Shown piece after piece: positions 55,790-64,000 of a stretch of DNA of 64,000 nucleotides (positions within the stretch are counted from its first letter, which is position 1; every line of letters begins with the position of its first letter). The notes beneath the pieces were generated by a model. The model was given only the letters and a program-made list of their open reading frames with translations, searched no databases and was not told where the DNA came from. The position numbers and the translations under genes were made by a program. The DNA comes from Prostheceraeus crozeri (Eukaryota > Platyhelminthes > Polycladida > Euryleptidae): positions 1-64,000 of the forward strand of contig CAJQUW010003653.1 in assembly GCA_907163375.1 (NCBI GenBank). Direction: 5' to 3'.

Positions 55790-57330
55790 TGCTTGGTGTC
55801 CCCAATACATCTGCATAGATATCGAATATGATACTTGTTTGTTAGTGCCATGGTCATGCACTCAAAAGTTGCTCAAATTGGGACCCCCAGACTTGACTTT
55901 GGTTATATTAGAAATCGGAATGACCCTAAAATGCACTTTCCCCCATACATATCTACACCCTTGTCAATGTTCCTAAAATGACATCATCTTTAACATCATA
56001 GCTTCCCATGTTCCTGACGAAGGATGATCTTCAACTTCAACTATGTCAAGGTCAATGCCACAAACTAGCTGTTGACATAGATATCGACATTGAAATGGAC
56101 CATTGAACCACCATAGAAATCGATTAAATGTGGCCTAATCTCACTGATTTTTTAGGGTTTAATCCCACTTTTGAGTCTACAAACTGTATGAGGTCATCAA
56201 GGGAAACTGTCAAACAGTTTAATAAAGTGTTGATACATCATCATAGATATCGGAATGACTGGCAAACAATATTTTAGCAGTGAACGTTGCATTTTCTCAA
56301 AATGTTTATTCATAGTTGACTGGTGGGTGGCAATAACTCATTGTTGTACTTTTTCAACAACAGTTTAGATATTGATGCTGGGTTTCGCAGGACTTCTTCA
56401 ATAAAGTTCAACCAATGCTGATTTAGTTGGATTATCATGTAGATTGTGACTGAGTCCTCTATCATGACAGTTGTATCACAGATGAAGTCCTACTTTCTCA
56501 TGTCATAGTTGAAATTAACATAGATATAGGATCTCAGGCTGAAATTAATAATTCTCAAAGATAATGAAATGACATCGCAGTGACTTTTATCAAGGTCACT
56601 CATATTAAACAAAATATCCGCATAGAAATTATCATGAAGATCGACTAGCCAATCTTCATAGATACCTATTGCACCGAGCGAAGTTTGGCCTATCAATAAT
56701 TTTTAATGCAATAAATAAATATGGGAAAGCCGATGAGTGTCAATACTTCTGATAGGGCTTCAGACAGTTTTATATTGTGCTTCTATATTGATATTAATAC
56801 TGAGTTTCGCAGAAATATGATTTCTTCAAAGTAATATTATTACTTAGCTGCCACATTTATCTCTTATTGGAGCATTAATCGTGACAAGTATATCACATGA
56901 AAATTTTCAGTACACTACGTCTTCAATAACATTGACATAGAAATAGGATGGTGAATATACTACTATAATGATGGTACTATAATGAAAATTTTCAAGATTC
57001 ATTCAATGAATTCAAAAATTATCTCTCACAAGGTCCATTTACTGTTGAGTTAGAGCGTGTACAGATTTTAATATTAGCTTCACTATTGTAATTTCATAGA
57101 TATCTAATGAATAGAGTGCATATCTTTTCTTCATAGACATGCATGATCCAACAATTATAGCATATCAGCAGGACTCAGTGATCAGGAGCCACGCATGGTC
57201 AGTAAAGTTCAACGACTTAGGGATCAAGAGCCACGATTGGTGAATCTAGTTCAAGGACGTGAGGTTGAGGGCGGTCGATGAATGAGAGATCTTGGTCCTC
57301 AACTTGAGGTTAGGATAAGAAGAAGGGAAG
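55790..57330. repeat. Degenerate interspersed CATAGATAT repeat block
   Basis: The motif CATAGATATmGG, or a near form, occurs at 55,814, 56,076, 56,112, 56,242, 56,519, 56,621, 56,657, 56,936, 57,095 and 57,134. It also occurs outside the block at 48,336, 48,544, 49,291, 53,312 and 57,681. Spacing is irregular, often 100-280 bp. CATAGATATCGGAATGAC-like extensions suggest a longer decayed unit. Two copies of a 42-bp unit (GATCAGGAGCCACG / GATCAAGAGCCACG) start at 57,180 and 57,222. The only open frames are short and lack family resemblance. Confidence 0.6.
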
Positions 57331-57458
57331 GGCTATGATGACAATGAATCTCGACTGCTTATAAAAATCGTGGCTTTTGATCTTTTTTTAAGGTAGGAAG
57401 CCTTGGTCCGATTTCTATGATTTTTTAGGAAATGAAAACTTGTAGTCTTGGCTAACTG

Positions 57459-57699
57459 GGAGTATTTTTTGCTAGTCCAAATTGGCATCGGAAGTGGTCT
57501 TGCGGGTCCATCAAACATTAGGACCCACGAAATTTTGAAAAACACCAAAAAAAATTGAAGGCCCACGAGATTTCTCCAAGATATTGGACTTTTCCGGTGT
57601 CGCAAAAATTGGGAAAAATATGTTTCTTAAACTTCAGGTCATGGGGCATCTTATGAGAACAAAATTGGATTCAAACTCCTCATAGATATAGGAGCCAGG
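57459..57699. repeat. Dispersed repeat, copy 2 of a roughly 240-bp pair
   Basis: Direct partner of 48,110-48,356. The shared sequence stops at CATAGATATAGGAGCCAGGG, and the Polinton-type fossil begins immediately after. In copy 1 the same point continues into further repeat. The junction near 57,699 is therefore a breakpoint of an insertion or rearrangement. Confidence 0.85.
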
Positions 57700-60650
57700 G
57701 TACTACATCATCCATGGTTTTACCAAAGAAGGCATTATTTTTAAATTTAAAGAAGTCTTTTTTGAAAGGATTCTTGGATTCAGGCCGTTTTTTGCTATTA
57801 AATTCTATATATGATTTTAGAAAGGGCTTCTGCCTAAACTAGATGGCGCAGTGGATTTTGTCAAGTTACATCCCCATACCTAGATAGAATTTGAGGATGG
57901 AATAGTACACGATATAATGCTGCTTGTTCAATTGGGTAAGCGTTAACTTCCTAGTGGGTCTATATTTTAAATCGTTTTCCGCCTCATATTTCTTATTGTG
58001 TTCTTCCATAAAGGGAGAGAACATATCTGGACTGATTATGCCAGATTCAGGTGCGAGAGGAAAATCAACTGTCTTATTCTTAATACATTCCGGATAGATG
58101 AGATCGACTTCAAATAAATAACCTACATCGGCCTCATCTTCCAGTGCCATGATGTGTGCTGGATTGGAGAAGAATTCAATGTCATGGGCCTCTACCCATT
58201 GGAAGTCAGACTGTGTCAAAGGCTTGGATGATGCACTCCCATATAAATTATTCTGGTCTATGTACTTTAAATGCGTGGTCAATCCTATGTCTTGGGTGCT
58301 GTTGACAACATCTTTGTTAACAAATATCAAGCCACTCCTAATAACACGTTCAAATATCGTATACATTTCTGCATCTTGCAGAAAATGTATCCTCTCCTTC
58401 GTCACCTGGAAGGCTGATTGATAGAATAGCCCTGTAGACTAACAAAATGGACGGGGTCTAAGGCGTCCTGTTCTAATGTGACTCTCCTAAAAGTCTCAAA
58501 CACGTCAGCCAACAGATAGACGTCTAATTTTGAGTAGGCAAGCATATAGTCACCAAAAGTCCGACACCTAAATTCTAGCCATGCTTGCTCTGCATGGCTA
58601 TATTCATCCGGCGAACAGTCCTCATCCGTCAAATCATTTTTAAATTTATCGATAGACGGGAAGGATGTCTTCTTCAATGTCTCCATTGAACTAAAATAAC
58701 TATAAGGAAAAACTCTTTTTCATCGCATGAGACTTTCACTTATGTTGGGATGGTCTTTCTTTAAATGTTGAGTGAGGGGAAGTGTTTCTAAATTACTAGC
58801 CAACGCGGCTAAGGAAGAAGACGCACATTGAAAACTGTCTAGAAACTTTATGTCATAGAAGACAGGCTTCCCTTCAACGGTTTTGTCGACTTGTACTTTG
58901 ACAGTGATGCACAAAATTTTTCCTTACATTGTGCAATCACTTTAGGAGACCAGGATTTCATTTTACCGAATCCATGGCGAATGATGATGTGAGCATCATA
59001 ACATTTAAAGTTGTGGAAGTTGACGAGGAGCCTAAGAGGAGCCGCCTGAGCCTAAGATTCATATTACATTCACTGCATAAGGCAGACCTAAATTTACCAC
59101 TGAGATGGCAATGGTCCCTCACTTTCTTGTGTTGCTGATCATCAAAGGATGAACAGCAGCGGGGACATTCCGTGGTCTATCAAATTGAAGTCGGCTTCTG
59201 TGAAGCACATGGGTTTCCTAGTGAGCTGTGTTTCATACCGTTGATGAAAACGGGCCTTCCTATCTAAAAAGTTGAGGAAGTTTTCAACGCACTCCTCGCC
59301 TTGCCACACATGCATTTTATTTCGATTCCTGTGATATGGATGTCATACTTCATAATAGACAATGGCTGCTGGCTCATGTGTTTGATGCTCTTGTTCAATG
59401 TAACATTCAATGTCCGCATAGATGGTACATATGGGACTGAGCTCATTGCCGTTTTCCTCATACCTATAAACTTTATCTTTGGACATTACTTCCATTTGAA
59501 GTTTACCCCGAGAGCACCACTCGTGATGTTGTTCAAAAAATGATTTGGATGTGAAACGCCGTGTGCAGCGATCACAGTAATAAAAAATTATCCCTATAGG
59601 TTCCTTGGTGGCGATACAACTTTGAAATTTTGGGACTGCCTTAATAATGCCATTCTGGGTGGTTGTCGCTATACACTAGGAGAAGATTGACAACCCGATC
59701 GAAGTTAATTTGGCGGTTGTTATACCGAGCGCCCTTCAGACCTTTTTCTCAGAGATTTACGACTATCTTAATTTTATTAAAATTTTCAAATTGGGCGATG
59801 TACTTGAAATGTAATGTTTTGACTTCTAACCCGTCAAACGTATGTTCATCCTTCCATTCACGATAGTAAGTGACTCGTTGACGATTTCCACTTAGATCAT
59901 TATAGTGAAGAATGGAGAGGACGGCATTATTGAGACACTGGGGCTGACAATCTACATTGATGACAGCCTTTTTGCTAGCCAGTGCTTTGGGTAGGATGAA
60001 ACAACCACTCCCTTGTAAATTTTCTAAGAGACTGATTTTAGTGTCTACTTTCTCAGTCCCATCAAAAACCAGACCGCTCTCTCTTTCATTAAATTTATTC
60101 AAGTTGCTGACGAGATAGGTCGCATGTCTCTGCATTCAGTCGTTTGCATCACCTATGAGATCAGCAGCACAGGAGGCTATCCTAATGGTCACAGTGGAAT
60201 CTACTTCTCCTGTGCTACTGTCTACCTTATTGAAACGAGCAGAGACGTAAAACGTGCCTTTGAGTAAAAACCTATCTAAGCTCGTCAACAATTGATGAAT
60301 CAAACCTATATTATTCATCAAGAAAGGATGAATATCTTGTACAGTTTCAGAGCTTTCTAACTCATAGTCGCGAACGAGCCTCTCAATGGAAAATTTGCTC
60401 AGCCTTAGACTGACAGTGTTGTCAGTTTAAAACTCTGTGGGATGAGTGTGACAGAGTGTGTGCGATGAAGGAACAAACTGTGTAGGAAAGGTCTTCCGAC
60501 ACGAAGAACAGGAAAAGCCGACGTGTGATAAAGGATGCTTCCTACCTGTTGTCGTCGGTGGTTGCCTCACACTGCCATAGGATCCGCCTTCGATGTGACG
60601 TTGTAAGTTGGTGCTGTTGTAGAACGTGCTGTACTCCATGTATATCATAA
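57700..60650 (-). mobile_element. Polinton/Maverick-like fossil: protein-primed family B DNA polymerase, broken
   Basis: Minus-strand remnant of a family B (protein-primed type) DNA polymerase as carried by Polintons and relatives. Recognisable parts from its N-terminal side are a C2H2-like finger (CSSCRKTF...HTLCH, near 60,470-60,530), a KKAVINVDCQPQCLNNAVL segment near 59,930-59,990, FLDSFQCASSSLAAL near 58,810-58,850, KNDLTDEDCSPDEY near 58,610-58,650, DVYLLADVFETFR near 58,495-58,535, YIDQNNLYGSA near 58,230-58,265, and a KNNAFFGKTM palm-type motif near 57,710-57,740. It is broken in several places (at least four) and ends where the dispersed repeat at 57,459-57,699 begins. No integrase, packaging ATPase or capsid gene is recognised nearby, and no terminal repeats are seen. 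I judge it an old fossil. Confidence 0.8.
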
Positions 60651-60669
60651 AGACTAACCTTTGTCAAAT

Positions 60670-60860
60670 GGCTGAAGTACTCTGACCTGGCGAGAGAAAG
60701 CGTCACGTTGAGTATGAAGTCGAATGCCCAACGTGAACAACGGCTCAGAGGTTTCGGTCTACCAAACTACGAACAACCCGTGTAACGCAATCCCTCTACG
60801 GCAGTACCCGCCGTCCCGAAGGAACGCTCGAGCAAAGGTGGTATTACAGCGATGATATGT
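60670..60860. repeat. Roughly 170-190-bp dispersed repeat, copy 1 of 3
   Basis: Shares an ordered set of blocks with 62,030-62,225 and 62,350-62,525: GGCTGAAG (copies 1 and 2), CGTTGAG, AATGCCCAAC, GCTCAGnGGTTTCGGTCTA, a GCAnTnCnCGCCGT block and GTCCCGAAGGAAC (copies 1 and 3). It sits just upstream of the polymerase fossil as read on the minus strand, so it may have been a leader or promoter region of the element. Function unknown. Confidence 0.65.
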
Positions 60861-60984
60861 TTTATGAGCAGAAGTGAATCTCTTGATAGCAAAGGGTTAC
60901 ATGAAAATCAACCTGATAACAGGTTAAGAACTCACCGACACTCTCCTTGCGAAAGGCAAAGATTAGGAGCAGAGCTTGTGCACT

Positions 60985-61000
60985 CCCTTTTATAAGATTC
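60985..61000 (+). promoter_or_regulatory. TATA-like element
   Basis: CCCTTTTATAAGATTC holds a TATAAG core at 60,991 in a locally GC-richer context (TCCGAAGCGG follows). It lies about 140 bp upstream of an ATG at 61,134 and 260 bp upstream of the main open frame at 61,251. Placement fits a plus-strand promoter, diverging from the polymerase fossil; no start site can be proved. Confidence 0.35.
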
Positions 61001-61250
61001 TCCGAAGCGGTGAATGGATCAGACCTCTCGTCCAATCACAGACGAGCTAGAGTTCCCGATGCGTGCACGAACATTTGTAGCGCGTTATTGAAATCGTCTT
61101 AGGCAAAAATGATGTTTAGCAATAGACTCAACAATGGAGCCTGAAATCAATACATTGAAACATGACGATTGTAAGATTCGCTTTCATCAAAAGAGCCTCG
61201 GAGGCTTGGTACAAGATTACATTTTTTAGTTTCAAAGGGAGGAGACAGAA

Positions 61251-61574
61251 TTGGAAGCATGTTTAGACTACACACGAGAAATATTTACCGAGTTGATATC
61301 TTATTTCAAAGACAGTCTCATCAAGGCTCACTTAATTGCAAATGTCAATTACGTTCATTTTCCACAAGGTGAAGAAGCGGAAAGTGTTGACTTTCAACTT
61401 CGTTCCTACAGACAAGAATATGTTACTGATGCTCCTGAGTTTTATACACGACATCTGCGTAAGTTTATTTCTCGGATGAACAACTTTCATGGTTACAGCG
61501 ATCATTTGCTTCTGAATAAAATAAACCATATTGTCATTGCTATTAGTAAAATGGGCTTCAATGATAGCTGTTGA
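61251..61574 (+). pseudogene. Small protein remnant, possibly related to the Polinton-type polymerase N-terminal region
   Basis: Encodes about 107 residues with the pattern IKAHLIANVNYVHFP, VDFQLRSYRQEYVT, FYTRHLRKFISRMNNFH and LLLNKINHIVIAISK. This resembles the accessory region that precedes the polymerase in some Polinton-like elements (short beta-strand, then polar, then helical pieces before an 'LxINK' type segment), but I recall that only as a pattern. A poly(A)-signal-like AATAAA lies at 61,589-61,594, 15 bp after the stop, and a TATA-like box lies upstream. Treated as part of the fossil neighbourhood; whether it looks whole cannot be judged. Confidence 0.35.
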
Positions 61575-61594
61575 TAAATCAAAGACCAAATAAA

Positions 61595-62029
61595 GTATTT
61601 TTTCATGACGACTTTTTACTAACTAAACTACACTTTAAAGGTAACGAGCCTCAAGGGTTAAGTTCATACCATGTAGTTGATTTCTATCTATAAACGGTAG
61701 ACTTGTTACACTTCGCGGTAGTATTATTTATCAACGGTTAGCCATGTTGAGTTCAATCTTCAAAATGAGTATATTTAGAACATCGCATGTCTCCTTATGT
61801 TTTTTCTACTGATTTTGCTAACTTGCGTTTTCGTTCAATACTTGTACAAAAATCGACTACGATACAGTAAAGTAACTTACGCATTCAGAGCTTGTTCACT
61901 ATCGAAGAGCTTGTGGTTGCGTGTGGCGCATGAATGTCCCTTCCAATTGATTCCATTTCATCATTTAGCCTCGGTCAGAGGCAGTCTCACAACGTTGGTG
62001 GAGAATCTTAAAGAAGACCTACGGGAGAT
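61595..62029. other. Spacer, no gene seen
   Basis: AT-rich sequence between the small ORF and the second dispersed-repeat copy. A 91-codon plus frame (61,797-62,072) runs into that repeat and has no family resemblance. Confidence 0.35.
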
Positions 62030-62225
62030 GGCTGAAGCACTCATGACCGAGCGATTGAAAAGAGTCCGTTGAGATCGGTGTCACATGCCCAACATAAGCG
62101 ACAGCTCAGCGGTTTCGGTCTAAAGTATGATACCGTACCTTGCCCTCCTTCCATCTGTGGCAGTGCTCGTCGTACAAAGGGAAAGCCTCACCGTAGGAAG
62201 TATCATATCGAAGGTCTCCACCTCA
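62030..62225. repeat. Dispersed repeat, copy 2 of 3
   Basis: Same block order as 60,670-60,860 in the same orientation: GGCTGAAGCACTC, CCGTTGAG, CATGCCCAACATAAG, GCTCAGCGGTTTCGGTCTA, ATGATACCGTACCTTGCC and GGCAGTGCTCGTCGT. It is more diverged at its right end. Confidence 0.65.
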
Positions 62226-62349
62226 CGTTGAAATGACTTGATAGCCAGACATGAAACGTGCTTGATAGCAAGCCGTGGAGAGGGATGGCAAGCCGTGATG
62301 CAATGCAATGGAGATGTTTAGATACCACCCATGACAAGATAGCTAAGAC

Positions 62350-62525
62350 TCAACCGATTGGCGGTCAAAGTGCTACGTTGAGAACTGTGTCAAATGCCCA
62401 ACATGAGTTGCCCCAGGGGTTTTGGTCTAAAATATGACGCACTCCCTTGCCACACTTATCACTACGGCATCATCCGCCGTCCCGAAGGAACACCCGGTCA
62501 TTGGAATATTACGGCAAAACTGTCC
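62350..62525. repeat. Dispersed repeat, copy 3 of 3
   Basis: Same block order as the two copies at 60,670 and 62,030: GCTACGTTGAGAACTGTGTC, AATGCCCAACATGAG, GGGGTTTTGGTCTA, ATATGACGCACTCCCTTGCC, CCGCCGTCCCGAAGGAAC and GGAATATTACGGC. Its right end is closest to copy 1. Confidence 0.65.
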
Positions 62526-63130
62526 GTACTATGCTCTTTTTCAGTGAATTTGTTTGATATCAGCTTGTAAAATGTAAAGACTTGTTCGTACACACTTACA
62601 AATGCCTTCGTTGACTTCAGCAGGGTCGAAAACCCTGGAGAACCTCCAAAAATAACGAATTTAAATTTTTGGCAAGTTTGAATTACTTGTAAAACCTTTA
62701 TAAGTAGCTTATGACTTGACCTGAATCGTGACCTTTCGAACTAACGTTGAGCGAAGTCCATCCGATTCCTGCAAGCAGAGATACATGCCTTTAACGTTTA
62801 GGCCTACTGCGATGGTCTGATCTCCAGGCCATCTCCTGGCATTCCACTCACTCTGACACCTTAGTTGAGTGCGGCAATCGAAAAATCTGCCTTGGTTTCT
62901 TACAGAAACCCGGTTTTCAGAGATTTCCAAGTCGGAGCTCCGGAATTCACCACCCTCGACCAAGTCGGGAGGAGAACTGATGCCTGTCAAGAAAGGCGAT
63001 CGAGGAGAAGTCGGTCGAGAAAACTCCACTCCTGCCTTCCAGCCACTATTTTCCTCTCTGAGTCCCTCCTCTCTCCCCAGAACCTTCCATCCAAGTCTGC
63101 CTGCTGGCTTGCCTGTCAGGAGGGGGGGGG
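62526..63130. other. Spacer, no gene supported
   Basis: Open frames of 96-135 codons overlap on both strands at 62,709-63,272, but they disagree with one another and none resembles a known family. A run of ten G residues at 63,122-63,131 (after an A) is prone to sequencing error. A CCTCTCTGAGTCCCTCC pyrimidine-rich patch lies at about 63,052-63,075. Confidence 0.4.
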
Positions 63131-63137
63131 GTTACCA

Positions 63138-64000
63138 CTTTTCTCTCCGATTGAGCTGAAAATCATCCCTACCGATGCAAAATGTCATGTAGAATCCGAA
63201 TCTGGCGAGCACTCCTTCAGCCTGAAATATGATCTTTCTTATCCGAAAACGTCCAAAACCTGCCCATTCTAAGTCTGTCGTTTTTTGGAGATTCCTGCCA
63301 TCTGAAAGTCACTCTCCACTCGAAACCAAGGAAGGGTTGGACAAACGATACTTTCCACTGAATTTTTTCTCACTCTTAGCTTTCAAACGGGCTATCGCAC
63401 GACTTAATACGATCCCTACAAACCAAGATTAAAGTCACTGTCCAGAGGGGAGGGACTCAGAACTTTTTCTTTCCGACTGAGCTGGTAACAACCTTCCTAA
63501 CCCACATTTTCGCGTAGAATCCGAATCTGACCTCCGTTTTTCCCATCCGAGGCATCGTTCGCTCGCTTGAGCCATTTTCTTAAAATTCTAACTCTGTCAT
63601 TTCTTCGAAGATGGTCAAAAATCCTAAAGTCGCTCTTACACGTAAACGAAGGAACGTAGAGACAAGCCGTCTCGTTCAGTAAATTTGTCTCACTTTTGGC
63701 TTTCAAACGAGCTGTCACGACTTTCTACGATCCCTACAAGCCAATATTGAAGTCACTGTCCAAGTGGGGGATGACTCAGCACTTTTTCTTTGCGATTGAA
63801 CTGGAAATCACTTCCTAACCCAAAAGTTTACGTAGAATCCGAATCTGGCCACGGTTTGTCCATGCGAACCCTCCTTCATCCCGAAATATGGCCCTTCTTA
63901 TCCCAAAATGTCCAAAACCTACACTAACACGATAGGAGAACGGTCAAGACCTAACAACCTCACAGGGGGGATCGTTTGTTCCACTAGGTCCGATCACCAC
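63138..64000. repeat. Roughly 320-bp tandem repeat running off the window
   Basis: Three units are visible, starting near 63,138, 63,462 and 63,778. They are aligned by GAGCTGAAAATCATCCC (63,154), GAGCTGGTAACAACCTTCC (63,480) and GAACTGGAAATCACTTCC (63,797), giving spacings of 326 and 317 bp. Each unit then has GTAGAATCCGAATCTG, a CTTATCC or similar block, CTTTCAAACgaGCT, ACGATCCCTACAA and AAAGTCACTGTCCA or AAGTCACTGTCCA. The third unit is cut by the window end. No coding role is evident. Confidence 0.75.

Noticed and set aside
63122-63131. Poly-G run as a G-quadruplex element
   Set aside because: One uninterrupted G run does not make the four tracts needed locally, and homopolymer miscalls are likely.
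62709-63272. Overlapping 96-135-codon open frames on both strands
   Set aside because: They contradict each other, resemble nothing, and lie beside decayed repeats.

Overview
The window looks like repeat-rich, gene-poor animal DNA, most likely from an invertebrate and possibly a marine one. I see no bacterial operons, ribosome binding sites, rRNA, tRNA or CRISPR array. The animal assignment rests on the mobile elements (CR1/Jockey-type LINE, several piggyBac lineages, a hAT-type element, a Polinton-type DNA polymerase fossil), on the satellite, and on AT-rich flanks with microsatellites. The species cannot be named from the sequence.

Layout. 1-750: decayed direct repeats. 1,856-2,548: an inverted repeat with arms of about 210 bp, whose right arm runs straight into the satellite. 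2,553 to about 33,640: one tandem array of a GC-rich 165-bp monomer, about 188 copies. It has nested higher-order structure: 9-11-monomer superunits, a 1.15-kb block present three times, and a roughly 5-kb block duplicated 11.35 kb away. The monomer is 55 codons long and nearly stop-free in most frames of both strands, so long open frames are everywhere. Recurrent indels that are not multiples of three argue against a protein gene.

33,640-64,000: mobile-element graveyard. It contains a 2.39-kb hAT-type element with a perfect 8-bp target duplication (34,934-37,323) and a piggyBac with TTAA flanks (38,258-40,624, minus). A short unassigned ORF (45,884-46,342) lies just inside a piggyBac-like end at 45,802. 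Two piggyBac fragments follow (46,875-47,708; about 48,960-49,790), then a LINE with an unbroken 940-codon ORF2 (50,275-53,097) and a nearly whole piggyBac (53,546-55,785). From 48 to 57.7 kb a degenerate dispersed motif, CATAGATAT, recurs between the insertions, suggesting one old repeat block into which they jumped. 57,700-60,650 (minus) is a broken Polinton-type polymerase fossil. It is followed by three copies of a roughly 170-bp repeat around a small ORF that has TATA-like and poly(A)-like signals. The window ends in a roughly 320-bp tandem repeat.

Apart from one weak candidate exon (44,246-44,305, minus), I found no convincing host gene. The genes present serve transposition of their own elements, not a shared host pathway. 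The main items of interest are the satellite's structure and the repeated piggyBac design of TTAA ends plus near-terminal palindromes.
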